Notes: generated from the sequence alone by a model not told the origin. A stretch of DNA of 64,000 bases from Halobacteriovorax vibrionivorans (GCF_003346865.1 NZ_QDKL01000002.1:186001-250000), one strand, 5' to 3'; positions 32,537 to 44,134 are shown, numbered from the stretch's first letter. Translations and numbers: made by a program.

Positions 32537-34828
32537 ATGAAACGTGCTCACTCCATCGCAGAAAGCGTTGCTAAGTATATTGTTGATCATACTAAAACAT
32601 GCCTCTTTCTTTCATTCTTATTACTTGCTATTGCCGGAAGTGGAATCGTAAAAATTAAAGCCAATTACTCAGTAAAAGGTTGGCTAATGGATGATGACCA
32701 ACGCCTTGTTGATCTTAAGGCCCACGAAGGAACATTTGGAAGTTCAGATACAATCGATATCATGCTTTATAAGGAAGATGGTATTTTCGATGAAAAGACG
32801 GTTAAGACGATTCAAGATATCACAAGAGATCTGTGGCAGATTAAGCATATTGTTCGAGTTGAAAGCTTAACAAATTATAATTCAATTGAATCAGAAGAAG
32901 ATGATATTTTTATCACTCCATTTTTAGATGAAGAGGTTGAACTATCAGCTGAAAACCTAGCAAAGAAAAAAGAGAGAGCAATTAATGATAATCAACTTAT
33001 CAATTCATCACTTTCAAAGTCTGGACGATTCACTTACATAAGGGCGTTTCTTGATACATTTGAAACGACTCCTCCTTATGATCAAGTTGTTGTTGATACC
33101 GAAGAATTGTTAGAGAAGTACAAAAAAGAAGATAATAATATCCAGTTTTTTCTCGGTGGGATTTCATTTATTAACGAATCACTACAAAGAGCATCTGATC
33201 GAGATATGGCCGTTGTTTTCCCAATTGTTGTGACGGTTCTTTCGATAATTCTTCTATGGTTTTTTAAAAGCTTTCTTGGCGTTGTTCTCCCCTTCTCACT
33301 TGTTGGTCTTGCGATTTTAACAACTTTTGGGATTGAGGGACACTTAGGAATTGAGCTATCAAGTATTATTGCTGCACTTCCGGCCATTCTAATAGCAATT
33401 GGTATTGCAGACTCGATCCATATCCTCATTGGCTATCGTCACTTTGCTTTATTTGAAGGAATGAATAATCACGATGCTGCAATTGCATCTTTAAAAAAGA
33501 ACTTCATTCCAACCCTTCTTACAACATTAACAACTTCAATCGGTTTCTTCTCTCTAACAACGACAGAGATTAAACCAATTTATAATCTTGGTATTCTCTC
33601 TGGTATTGGAACATCAGTTGCTTGGTTTTTCACTTACTTCTTCTTAGGAGCACTACTTACTAAAATCTCATTTAAAAGAAAGGAAAATGAGGATGAAACA
33701 AAATTTAGTGCCTTTGATGGTATCTTCCAATTTGCAGAAGATCATAAAGTCTCTATAAATATCATCACACCAATTATTGCAATTGGCGCCATTTACCTAG
33801 GAATGCAAAATTATATCAATGCTGATCCAATTGAGTACTTTGATAAAGGTACTCCTGTAAAACAGGCCTTTGATAAAACAAGATCTGAATTTGGTGGATC
33901 ACGTGTCATCGAATTAGTTTTTGACTCAGGTGAACCTGAAGGTGTAAAGAACCCAGCTTTTATGAAGAAAGCTGAAGAGCTAGTTCAATGGATGCTAGAG
34001 GATGAGAAAATAATTCGAGTAAGCTCTATTCTTGATATCATCAAGAAAATGAATAAGACGCTCCACTCAGACAATGAAGAATATTATGCAATTCCAGATA
34101 CAAGAAGGGCCATTGCGGATCAACTCTTCTTATACACTCTAGGACTTCCTCAGGGACTTGATCTAAAGAATCAATTATCTCTTGATAATCAAAAGTTTCG
34201 CGTACTCGTTATGTGGGATATCAATGACTCAACTGCTGCAATTGAAAAAACTGATAAGATTATGGAAAAGGCCAAGGAAATTGGAATTGATATTTACGAA
34301 GCGGGACAATCCCCTATCTACAATCGAGTTAATGACCTTGTTGTAAACACTCTACTAACATCAATGAGTATTTCACTTCCAATTATTTTCTTAATTATTC
34401 TCTTTGTTTTCAAAGATCTCTCACTTGCACTACTTTCATTAATTCCAAACGTCTTACCTTTAAGTGTAGCCGCAGGAATTATGTACTTAGTTGGTGATGA
34501 ATTAAATATTGGAAACGTAATCGTCTTTGCTGTTTGTCTCGGTATTGCGGTGGATGATACTATCCACTTTGTCTCAAATTACAAACTAAAGATGATGGCC
34601 GGTATGAGCGGGCACGACGCTTTAGCATCAACAATGCACCAAACAGGAAAAGCACTGACCTTGACAACGTTAATGCTTACGATCGCCTTTGGTCTCTTCT
34701 ACTTAGGAGACTTTGTGCCTAATCAAAAATTTGGTGTTTACTGTTCAATTATTCTAACTTTAGCGCTTATTGCAGACCTAATTGTCCTACCTGCTGCGTT
34801 ATTAAGTCTAAAGAGTTCAAGAGAATAG
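32537..34828 (+). CDS. MMPL/HAE3-type RND exporter
   Basis: 763 residues with two repeated halves, each an N-terminal helix, a large periplasmic loop and five to six membrane helices. The helix-4-type motifs are GIADSIHILIGYRHF (about residue 285) and GIAVDDTIHFVSNY (about 675), typical of hydrophobe/amphiphile efflux-3 and MMPL proteins that move lipids or hopanoid-like hydrophobic molecules. AAGGA ribosome site. No adaptor or outer-membrane channel is adjacent. Substrate unknown. Confidence 0.88.
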   Translation: MKRAHSIAESVAKYIVDHTKTCLFLSFLLLAIAGSGIVKIKANYSVKGWLMDDDQRLVDLKAHEGTFGSSDTIDIMLYKEDGIFDEKTVKTIQDITRDLWQIKHIVRVESLTNYNSIESEEDDIFITPFLDEEVELSAENLAKKKERAINDNQLINSSLSKSGRFTYIRAFLDTFETTPPYDQVVVDTEELLEKYKKEDNNIQFFLGGISFINESLQRASDRDMAVVFPIVVTVLSIILLWFFKSFLGVVLPFSLVGLAILTTFGIEGHLGIELSSIIAALPAILIAIGIADSIHILIGYRHFALFEGMNNHDAAIASLKKNFIPTLLTTLTTSIGFFSLTTTEIKPIYNLGILSGIGTSVAWFFTYFFLGALLTKISFKRKENEDETKFSAFDGIFQFAEDHKVSINIITPIIAIGAIYLGMQNYINADPIEYFDKGTPVKQAFDKTRSEFGGSRVIELVFDSGEPEGVKNPAFMKKAEELVQWMLEDEKIIRVSSILDIIKKMNKTLHSDNEEYYAIPDTRRAIADQLFLYTLGLPQGLDLKNQLSLDNQKFRVLVMWDINDSTAAIEKTDKIMEKAKEIGIDIYEAGQSPIYNRVNDLVVNTLLTSMSISLPIIFLIILFVFKDLSLALLSLIPNVLPLSVAAGIMYLVGDELNIGNVIVFAVCLGIAVDDTIHFVSNYKLKMMAGMSGHDALASTMHQTGKALTLTTLMLTIAFGLFYLGDFVPNQKFGVYCSIILTLALIADLIVLPAALLSLKSSRE

Positions 34829-34862
34829 ACTCTAAGGTATAGAAATTACATATCAACTCATC

Positions 34863-34909
34863 ATATGTCTTAACTTACAGCTTACAAACTGCTATAAGCT
34901 AAGACATAT
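34863..34909. promoter_or_regulatory. Long inverted repeat upstream of lipA
   Basis: ATATGTCTTAACTTACAGC pairs with GCTATAAGCTAAGACATAT with two mismatches and a 9-nt loop. It ends 14 bp before the lipA start, next to the GAGG ribosome site. It may terminate the exporter transcript or control lipA translation. Confidence 0.55.
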
Positions 34910-34923
34910 TTTGAGGTATTTTA

Positions 34924-35922
34924 ATGACGAATCAAACAGATCAAAACACACAAGAGTACACTGATCAATACGAGGCCCAACGCCAGAAAATTCAACAAAA
35001 GAAGGCCCGCCTAAATATCGGAAAAGAGAAAGAGGCCAGAAACCTGGAAAGAAAACCAGAGTGGCTTCGAGTTGGTCTACCAACAGGTGATAACTTTAAA
35101 GAAGTAAGAAAAGAATTACGCGAAAAGAAGCTTTTCACAGTATGTGAAGAAGCAAGTTGTCCAAATATGTCGGAATGTTGGTCCGCAAAAACTGCAACAA
35201 TGATGATTCTAGGAGGAACGTGTACAAGAGCATGTAAGTTCTGTCATGTTGATACAGGAAATCCTAAAGGTGTCGTTGATTTTAATGAAATAGAAAATGC
35301 CGCAAAAATGGTTGAAACCATGTCACTAAAATACCTTGTTGTAACAAGCGTTGACCGTGATGATCTTCCAGACTTCGGTGCTGGCCATTTTGCTAATGTC
35401 GTTAAACGAATTAATAAAGACTATCCAGATACTCTAGTAGAAGTTCTAATCCCTGATTTTAATGGTGAGTCCCAACATATGGACACTCTTGCAAAGAGTA
35501 ATCCATTTGTCATTGCTCAAAATATTGAAACAGTAAAAAGACTTACTCACGATGTACGTGACAGACGTGCGGGATATGAACAAACTCTTAATTGCTTAAA
35601 ATATTACAAAGAAAACTATCCTCATATAGCAACGAAATCCTCTATCATGCTTGGACTAGGAGAAACTCATGAAGAAATTCTTGAGACGATGCAAGATCTA
35701 AAAAATGTAGGATGTGATATCGTTACTCTAGGTCAATACATGCGCCCTACAATGAGACACCTAAAAGTTGAGCGCTACTATAAACCACAAGAGTTTGAAC
35801 ACTATAAGAAAGTCGCCTATGAAATGGGATTTGAATTCGTAGCCTCAGGACCGTTAGTACGTTCAAGCTATAAAGCAGCAGATTATCTTGATCACCTAAG
35901 AGCGAAAGGCCATGACATTTAA
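34924..35922 (+). CDS. lipA: Lipoyl synthase
   Basis: 332-residue radical-SAM enzyme that inserts two sulfurs into protein-bound octanoyl groups. The radical-SAM cluster motif is CTRACKFC (about residue 103). The auxiliary cluster cysteines lie in CEEASCPNMSEC (about 76-87), and the conserved terminal RSSY-like arginine/serine is in GPLVRSSYKA. The first 45 residues are a charged extension. It overlaps lipB by 11 bp, giving a complete endogenous lipoylation pair. Confidence 0.96.
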   Translation: MTNQTDQNTQEYTDQYEAQRQKIQQKKARLNIGKEKEARNLERKPEWLRVGLPTGDNFKEVRKELREKKLFTVCEEASCPNMSECWSAKTATMMILGGTCTRACKFCHVDTGNPKGVVDFNEIENAAKMVETMSLKYLVVTSVDRDDLPDFGAGHFANVVKRINKDYPDTLVEVLIPDFNGESQHMDTLAKSNPFVIAQNIETVKRLTHDVRDRRAGYEQTLNCLKYYKENYPHIATKSSIMLGLGETHEEILETMQDLKNVGCDIVTLGQYMRPTMRHLKVERYYKPQEFEHYKKVAYEMGFEFVASGPLVRSSYKAADYLDHLRAKGHDI

Positions 35923-36640
35923 CGAATTACTTAAAGAATTAAATATCAATGAATTTGACCTTGAGACTCAAGGCCAAACTCATATTTTTCATAAAGATAA
36001 TTGGGACTATGAAGAAGCTCTTACCTTTCAAGAGAAGGTTAATGAGTTTATTTATAATAACCCTGAACAAATGGTTTATATTATCACTTCCCATCCAGAA
36101 GTCTTTACGATGGGACGAGGGTTACAACGTAATCAAATCGAACAACATGGACTTGTTGACTTTGACCAGGCCATTATTAATAAAATTGATGTTCCTGTAG
36201 TTAATATAAAAAGAGGTGGCGGGTTAACCTTTCATCATCCAGGTCAAGTGATAGTCTATCCAATCGTCCATATTGGTAGGCAGAAACTAAAGACAATTGA
36301 GTTAATTAATAACCTATTCAAAAGTACAGTTAGGGCCATTGAAAATAATGACAAAACAATTTCTAATCTAGACTTTGATAGGCCATTGCTTGGATTATGG
36401 CATGGAGAAAAGAAGTTAGCATCAATGGGCGTCCAACTTAAGCGCTTTGTTTCTATGCATGGAATGGCATTAAACGTCTATCCATCACAGAAGATGAATC
36501 GTGCACTACAATTAACTTTTCCATGTGGCCTGCCTGGAGATATTTACAATACCCTCGTAAATGTATCAGAAGATGTCATTGATAAAGAAAATTATCGCTC
36601 AAATTTTATAAAATGTTTAAAAGAACAATTACTTAATTAA
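35912..36640 (+). CDS. lipB: Octanoyl-[ACP]:protein octanoyltransferase
   Basis: 242 residues. Signatures: RGGGLTFHHPGQVIVYPI with the catalytic-site lysine/His region, and GLWHGEKKLASMGVQLKRFVS; the acyl-Cys is probably in FPCGLPG (about residue 210). It transfers octanoyl from ACP to lipoyl domains for LipA. Translationally coupled to lipA. Confidence 0.93.
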   Translation: MTFNELLKELNINEFDLETQGQTHIFHKDNWDYEEALTFQEKVNEFIYNNPEQMVYIITSHPEVFTMGRGLQRNQIEQHGLVDFDQAIINKIDVPVVNIKRGGGLTFHHPGQVIVYPIVHIGRQKLKTIELINNLFKSTVRAIENNDKTISNLDFDRPLLGLWHGEKKLASMGVQLKRFVSMHGMALNVYPSQKMNRALQLTFPCGLPGDIYNTLVNVSEDVIDKENYRSNFIKCLKEQLLN

Positions 36641-36642
36641 AA

Positions 36643-36663
36643 AAGGCCTCATTTGAGGCCTTT
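36643..36663. terminator. Terminator after lipAB
   Basis: Stem AAGGCCTCA / TGAGGCCTT with a short loop, A run before and T run after; also suits the convergent gene. Confidence 0.88.
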
Positions 36664-36665
36664 TC

Positions 36666-37202
36666 TTATTTTCGATATGATTTAATCTTCTCTCTAAACT
36701 TTTTGCGCTCGGCCTTCATTTGGGACTTAAATTCTTTCTTTAGTTTCTTAATCTCATCTCGTTGAGTTTTATGTCTAAGTTCTTTCATTTTTTTCCTAAA
36801 CTCAGAGCTTTTCTCTTTCAATTCTTTGCGAATACTTTTATTTGCATCTTTATTACCAAATTTAAGTTTCGACTTTATAGCATTCATCTCTTTTATATGC
36901 TTTAAAACCATACTACGGTTCTGTTCCAAAAACTTTTCTCTTAAATCAAAGATTTGATTTTCTAACTTCAATCTTTTATTCATTTGCTCTTTTTGAAATT
37001 TATTAAATTCACCTTCAAGCTTAGCAATATCTTCTTTAGAAAGTTTTGCAATATCTTTTGAAAAGTCCTCTACTTTTTCATGACGATCTCGATGACCTCG
37101 CCTTCCCTCTTCGTCACGATATTTTCCGCGTCCTCCACCTCTTTCAGCAAGAGCAGAAAAGGTTAATAAAAAAGTTAAGATAAGAATATTAAATTTCTTC
37201 AC
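36666..37202 (-). CDS. Periplasmic Spy/CpxP/ZraP-like coiled-coil protein
   Basis: 178 residues. Signal peptide (NILILTFLLTFSALA), then a Gly/Arg-rich segment, then about 120 residues of highly charged helix (Lys/Glu/Arg) with no Cys. This is the layout of small periplasmic helical stress proteins such as Spy, CpxP and ZraP, although no LTxxQ motif is clear. GTG start with AAGGAG. It is divergent from an ECF sigma gene and both promoters share the same sequence elements, which supports an envelope-stress role (inference). Confidence 0.6.
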   Translation of the reverse strand: MKKFNILILTFLLTFSALAERGGGRGKYRDEEGRRGHRDRHEKVEDFSKDIAKLSKEDIAKLEGEFNKFQKEQMNKRLKLENQIFDLREKFLEQNRSMVLKHIKEMNAIKSKLKFGNKDANKSIRKELKEKSSEFRKKMKELRHKTQRDEIKKLKKEFKSQMKAERKKFREKIKSYRK

Positions 37203-37230
37203 GACTCACTCCTTAGGTTGGTCTTTAACT

Positions 37231-37261
37231 ATTATACTCAAGCGATATCAAAAAGTTTCAC
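37231..37261 (-). promoter_or_regulatory. ECF-type promoter of the Spy/CpxP-like gene
   Basis: On the minus strand: GTGAAACTT (37261-37253), 15 bp, GTATAAT (37237-37231). Identical elements and spacing occur at 37302-37332 on the plus strand. The AAC core in the -35 box is typical of ECF sigma targets. Confidence 0.7.
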
Positions 37262-37301
37262 ACAAGCATAAAGTGCTGATATTAATGGCATTTTTTATCT
37301 A

Positions 37302-37332
37302 GTGAAACTTAATACTCAAATAACAGTATAAT
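37302..37332 (+). promoter_or_regulatory. ECF-type promoter of the sigma gene
   Basis: GTGAAACTT (37302-37310), 15 bp, GTATAAT (37326-37332). It matches the divergent promoter exactly in both boxes and in spacing. Transcription would start near 37339, only a few bases before the sigma ATG. Confidence 0.7.
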
Positions 37333-37342
37333 ATATATGCGT

Positions 37343-37927
37343 ATGATGAAGACAATATTTGGTGCAAATTCAAAACTTACAAGGGCCTCTGACAAAGAGC
37401 TGATGCTTCTTGTTACCAAAGATAATAATCATCATGCTTTTAGAAAACTATATGAGCGCTTAAGTGAGAAGCTATATCGCTTTATCTATTATATTGTCCT
37501 CGATGAGAGTGTTGCCCAAGAAATCACTCATGAAGCTTTCCTTACCCTCTATGATAAGAGAAAGATGTATCGAAGTGATTACCAAGTTTCAACATGGCTT
37601 TGGACTATAGGTAGAAACAAAGCATACGACTATAAAAAGAAGAAAAAAGAGATCAGTATTGATGATGAAATAATAATCTCATTACCAAATGATGATATCT
37701 CAACACTTCAAAAACTTGCACAAGAAGCAAGCTCTGAAACAATAAAAGAAGCATTAAAGCTTCTTCCAGATTCACAAAGAGATGCCATCCTCTTATGGAT
37801 GGATGACTATAATACAAAAGAGATGGCTGAGATTATGGAAAAATCGGAACAGGCCATTAAAAATCTTATAAACCGAGCAAAAATGAAACTTAAGGAAGTA
37901 CTTGAAGGAAGAATGGAGTCGATATGA
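37343..37927 (+). CDS. ECF-family RNA polymerase sigma factor
   Basis: About 194 residues with sigma region 2 (SDKELMLLV...FRKLYERL...ITHEAFLTLYDKR...STWLWTIGRNKAYDYKKKKK) and region 4 (ALKLLPDSQRDAILLWMDDYNTKEMAEIM...AIKNLINRAKMKLKE). The ATG at 37337 would fall at the predicted transcription start, so ATG 37343 is preferred, implying an almost leaderless mRNA; no ribosome site is visible. It overlaps the next gene (ATGA) and is probably autoregulated. Confidence 0.88.
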   Translation: MMKTIFGANSKLTRASDKELMLLVTKDNNHHAFRKLYERLSEKLYRFIYYIVLDESVAQEITHEAFLTLYDKRKMYRSDYQVSTWLWTIGRNKAYDYKKKKKEISIDDEIIISLPNDDISTLQKLAQEASSETIKEALKLLPDSQRDAILLWMDDYNTKEMAEIMEKSEQAIKNLINRAKMKLKEVLEGRMESI

Positions 37928-38268
37928 AAAAAGACTTATTAAAAGACATTCTAAATGAGAAAACTCAAATTCAGGTTCCAAGAAACTTGGAACAGGATTT
38001 CTTACAAAAGTTTGATAATCATATTGAAATGAAAAGAACCAAGAAGAGAATTTTCTTTGGTATTAAGAATATTACTCTCACTATCGCCTCTTTATGTATT
38101 TTTACTATAGCTTTTATTAACTATACAGCTCCATCATCTAATAAAACGACTACAGTTTCTGATTATCTAAGCTTTGTTGAAAGTAATTTTAAAAACGACG
38201 ATATTATTAACGAGAATATTGATGAAATAGATGGACTTGCATATACTAACTTCTATGATGATTACTAA
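37924..38268 (+). CDS. Putative anti-sigma factor
   Basis: 114 residues: a cytoplasmic head of about 45 residues, one membrane helix (NITLTIASLCIFTIAFINYT) and an acidic periplasmic tail (VESNFKNDDIINENIDEIDG). Its start overlaps the sigma stop, the usual arrangement for a membrane anti-sigma. No zinc (ZAS) motif. Function is inferred from topology and position. Confidence 0.6.
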   Translation: MKKDLLKDILNEKTQIQVPRNLEQDFLQKFDNHIEMKRTKKRIFFGIKNITLTIASLCIFTIAFINYTAPSSNKTTTVSDYLSFVESNFKNDDIINENIDEIDGLAYTNFYDDY

Positions 38269-38286
38269 ACCATAATAGGAGTTTAA

Positions 38287-38664
38287 ATGACACAAGAAAG
38301 AAATGACCACTTAAATGTTTTAGGTACTCCTTTACAAATGTGTGGCTGTACTCCAATGACAGGTTTTTATCGAGACGGTTTTTGTCGAACAGATATGCAA
38401 GACAGAGGAATGCATACAGTTTGTTGTGTTGTAACAGAAGAGTTTTTAGAGTTTTCAAAAGCTGACGGCAATGATCTCTCAACCCCTATGCCTCAATTTC
38501 AATTCTCAGGATTAAAACCAGGAGACAAGTGGTGTCTTTGCGCTGGCCGCTGGCTAAATGCATATAAGGCAGGGAAAGCTTGTCCTGTTATTCTTGAATC
38601 TTGCCATGAGGAAACCCTAGCGGTAATCCCTCTTAGCGCACTTAAAGAATTTTCACTTAGATAA
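38287..38664 (+). CDS. DUF2237-family protein
   Basis: 125 residues. The DUF2237 signature is complete: NVLGTPLQMCGCTPMTGFYRDG at the N-terminus, HTVCCVVTEEFLEFSK, and KPGDKWCLCAGRWLNA with an APxV-like end (CPVILESCHEETL). The cysteine-rich cytoplasmic fold may bind a ligand or metal; role unknown. Good AGGAG ribosome site. It lies 18 bp after the anti-sigma gene and could be in that operon. The following 204 bp before the repeat protein hold no gene or clear signal. Confidence 0.88.
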   Translation: MTQERNDHLNVLGTPLQMCGCTPMTGFYRDGFCRTDMQDRGMHTVCCVVTEEFLEFSKADGNDLSTPMPQFQFSGLKPGDKWCLCAGRWLNAYKAGKACPVILESCHEETLAVIPLSALKEFSLR

Positions 38665-38868
38665 GATAACTGCCTTGTTCCTTTAGATAATTTTTCATTA
38701 AGATGACTTTTGTCATACTTTAAGAGCAATTTTAAAATTATAAGCTGTATACCTGAATCAAAAGTATACGGACCCTAAAAAAAAGTTAAAATTAAAGTTA
38801 CTTTTTAGAATATTCGTATATATAGATTCTTAAAAAGTTTTACTTCTAATTATTATGAGGAATAAAAG

Positions 38869-41697
<2,829 letters not shown>

Positions 41698-41701
41698 AGA
41701 G

Positions 41702-41728
41702 AAGGCCAGCTTAGCTGGCCTTTTTTAT
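41702..41728. terminator. Terminator of the repeat-protein gene
   Basis: Stem AAGGCCAGC / GCTGGCCTT with loop TTA followed by six T. Confidence 0.9.
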
Positions 41729-41769
41729 TCTTTACCTTATCTCACTCTCCTTTTACAATTTAACTACAT

Positions 41770-41846
41770 GCAGCCGTAGTTCAGTTGGATAGAACGTCAG
41801 ACTTCGGATCTGAATGTCGGGGGTTCGAGTCCTCCCGGCTGCGCCA
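41770..41846 (+). tRNA. tRNA-Arg (anticodon TCG)
   Basis: Cloverleaf with acceptor GCAGCCG / CGGCTGC, D loop AGTTGGA, anticodon stem TCAGA / TCTGA with loop CTTCGGA (anticodon TCG), T loop TTCGAGT and encoded CCA. Element B begins at its CCA end. Confidence 0.95.
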
Positions 41847-41968
41847 CATCGTGCGGTAAAAGTGCCCCAAAGGGCAGTTTTGAAGCACAGATGGATGTCA
41901 TTTACTGAATACGACCTAGTATTCAGGCAAGACGAGCGAAGCGATGTCGCGGCTTTCAGTTACACTAA
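41847..41968 (+). repeat. Hairpin element B at the 3' end of tRNA-Arg
   Basis: Directly follows the tRNA CCA. It starts CACATCGTGCG (sharing CA with CCA), has hairpin AAAA-g-TGCCC-CAAA-GGGCA-g-TTTT (41858-41881), then GCACAGATGGATGT, then a second hairpin CTGAATAC / GTATTCAG (41905-41926), and ends CGCGGCTTTCAGTTA. Element A shares the first, second, third and last landmarks but lacks the second hairpin region. No second copy of the tRNA 3' end is found downstream. The rest of the gap to 42086 has only a small CGTA / TACG repeat and no gene. Confidence 0.75.
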
Positions 41969-42086
41969 ATGCCAACTCTAACATCTTCTAACTATAGAGC
42001 TTCGTAAGCAACTAACTTCGCGTAATTTCGTAGACTACGTCACAACGCGTCTTCAAATACAATTGCCTAACGTGTAATGTCACTGC

Positions 42087-43280
42087 ATGAAAAAACTAAT
42101 CGTAACAACACTACTGGCAATCAGCACATTTGCCACACCCACTACAACTGAATTCAACAACTGGCTAGAAAGTCTAAAGACAGAATTAAACGAGAAAAAT
42201 GGCTTTTCGTACGCACTACTAGATGAAGCATTTGACGGAGTAACATTTAATACTGATGTTATAAAATACGACCGCAGACAACCTGAGCATGTCATGAGTA
42301 TGGGCCGTTATTTAAATATCGTCATTAGTAGTGAACGAGTTGAGAAGGGACAAAAATACCAAAGACAACTTGATGATATCTTCACTCAAATAAGACAAGA
42401 CTATAACTTTCAAAGCCGCTTCCTTCTTTCATTCTGGGCACTAGAAACAAATTTTTCAAGTATTACTGGAAAGCTTGATATTATACGATCATTAACAACA
42501 CTAACTTATGATGGAAGAAGATCAGCATTTTTCAAGAAAGAACTTATTAATGCACTAACAATGCTTGATAAAGGAATCTACTCTTACCCTACTGAGCGCA
42601 TGCAAGGGTCTTGGGCCGGCGCAATGGGGTCAACGCAATTTATGCCATCTACAATGTTGGCCTATGCAATTGACTATGATCAAGATGGCTACATTAATAT
42701 GTGGGAAAATCGTCATGACTTCCTTGGTTCTTCTGCAAACTTCCTATCACAAGTAGGTTGGCGTGGAGATGAGAGTTGGGGCCATGAAATAGAGCTTCCA
42801 CAAGACTTTGATTACTTTCATAGTGGACTAAAGTATAAAGAAGATCTTCAATATTGGATCGATCGCGATATCACTCTAAAAGGAGGAACTCAACTTCCTC
42901 ACACAGATGGAAAGACTGCAATTTACCTTCCTCAAGGAGCAAAAGGGCCTGCATTTATTGTATATCCAAACTTCTTCACTATTTTTAAATGGAATAATTC
43001 TGAAAAATACGCCCTAGGAATTGGTGTCTTGTCTGACTTAATTAATAATCGTGCGGATTATTTTTCAAAGTTTAATTTAAATGAAAAGTCATTCATGTCA
43101 TTTGAAATGGCAAAACAAATTCAAGCTAAGTTAAATGAACTTGGCCATGATGCAGGTCCAGTTGATGGAATCCCTGGAAAACAAACAACAGCAGCAATTC
43201 AACGCTACCAAGTCTCTATTGGGCAAATACCCGACGGCTACCTAACTAAAGAGTTGGCCGAAGAGATTCTCTCAAAATAA
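42087..43280 (+). CDS. Lytic murein transglycosylase, MltB-like
   Basis: 397 residues: signal peptide (KLIVTTLLAISTFA), a catalytic SLT_2/MltB domain (FWALETNFSSITG with catalytic Glu near residue 126; MQGSWAGAMGSTQFMPST near 175), and a C-terminal peptidoglycan-binding domain (IQAKLNELGHDAGPVDGIPG, about 345-395). It cleaves peptidoglycan with formation of 1,6-anhydromuramic acid in the periplasm. No good ribosome site. In a predator such an enzyme may act on its own or prey wall; the sequence does not decide. Confidence 0.92.
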   Translation: MKKLIVTTLLAISTFATPTTTEFNNWLESLKTELNEKNGFSYALLDEAFDGVTFNTDVIKYDRRQPEHVMSMGRYLNIVISSERVEKGQKYQRQLDDIFTQIRQDYNFQSRFLLSFWALETNFSSITGKLDIIRSLTTLTYDGRRSAFFKKELINALTMLDKGIYSYPTERMQGSWAGAMGSTQFMPSTMLAYAIDYDQDGYINMWENRHDFLGSSANFLSQVGWRGDESWGHEIELPQDFDYFHSGLKYKEDLQYWIDRDITLKGGTQLPHTDGKTAIYLPQGAKGPAFIVYPNFFTIFKWNNSEKYALGIGVLSDLINNRADYFSKFNLNEKSFMSFEMAKQIQAKLNELGHDAGPVDGIPGKQTTAAIQRYQVSIGQIPDGYLTKELAEEILSK

Positions 43281-43363
43281 ACTATTCTTAACTTTAATAC
43301 ACAACCTCCTTCCCGATGAGAAGTTTACTAACTAAGTAATTAACTCATTGGAAAGGAGATTAT

Positions 43364-44131
43364 ATGCTTAAAATTATGCAAGGATTGCCTGATAGCATTG
43401 TAGGAATTGAAGGTTCAGGAAAGATCACAAAGAATGATTATATTGATGTTCTCGAACCCATTCTAGAAGAGGCCCTTGAAAAGGAAGAAAAAGTTTCATT
43501 GCTTTTCTACCTAAATGAAAACTATGAAGGATATACTCCAGGAGCAGTATTTGAAGATACAGCAATGGGAGTAAAGTACTTCAATGTGATGAAAAGATGT
43601 GCCGTTGTAACAGATAGCCCACTTATTACAGGTGCTGTTAATCTCTTTGCTCCAATTATTCCCATTGATTTTAAGTCATTCAAAATTTCAGAATTATCAA
43701 AGGCCAAAATGTGGCTTGGAGAAACACCTGAAACAGATATTGAATTTCACTTCGATTCAAATGACAATATTTTAACAGTTACTCCTACTGAAGCATTAAA
43801 CATATCAGATTTTGAAACTTTGCAAACACTATTAAACCAAGTTTATAAAGAGACAGATATTATCTCGGGAGTAATCCTTAACACTCAAAACTTCCCAGGA
43901 TGGGAGGATTTAAGAAGTATGTTAAGGCATTTTGAATTTTTAAAAGATAATCGATACCACTTTGAAAAAGTTGCGATATGTACTGATAATCGTTTTATTC
44001 AAAAAGCATTACCGACAGTTATTAAACATCTTGAAGATATCGATGCTCAAATTTTCAAGTATGGTGCCATCGACGAGGCAAGGAATTGGCTTCGAAATGT
44101 GGAGACACTAGATCAGATGCGTGCCGTATAA
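43364..44131 (+). CDS. Tandem SpoIIAA-like (STAS-fold) protein
   Basis: 255 residues forming two SpoIIAA-like domains of about 125 residues. The first reads GIEGSGKITKNDYIDVLEPIL...MGVKYFNVMKRCAVVTDSPLI; the second ILTVTPTEALNISDFETLQ...HFEFLKDNRYHFEKVAICTD...AIDEARNWL. Single-domain members of this family are common; their function is unclear, perhaps ligand binding in the cytoplasm. The duplication is unusual. AAAGGAG ribosome site; a terminator follows. Confidence 0.8.
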   Translation: MLKIMQGLPDSIVGIEGSGKITKNDYIDVLEPILEEALEKEEKVSLLFYLNENYEGYTPGAVFEDTAMGVKYFNVMKRCAVVTDSPLITGAVNLFAPIIPIDFKSFKISELSKAKMWLGETPETDIEFHFDSNDNILTVTPTEALNISDFETLQTLLNQVYKETDIISGVILNTQNFPGWEDLRSMLRHFEFLKDNRYHFEKVAICTDNRFIQKALPTVIKHLEDIDAQIFKYGAIDEARNWLRNVETLDQMRAV

Positions 44132-44134
44132 AAG

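Noticed and set aside
32265..32537. 90-codon frame between the pentapeptide protein and the exporter
   Set aside because: It starts inside the pentapeptide gene in another frame, lacks a ribosome site and covers a strong hairpin.
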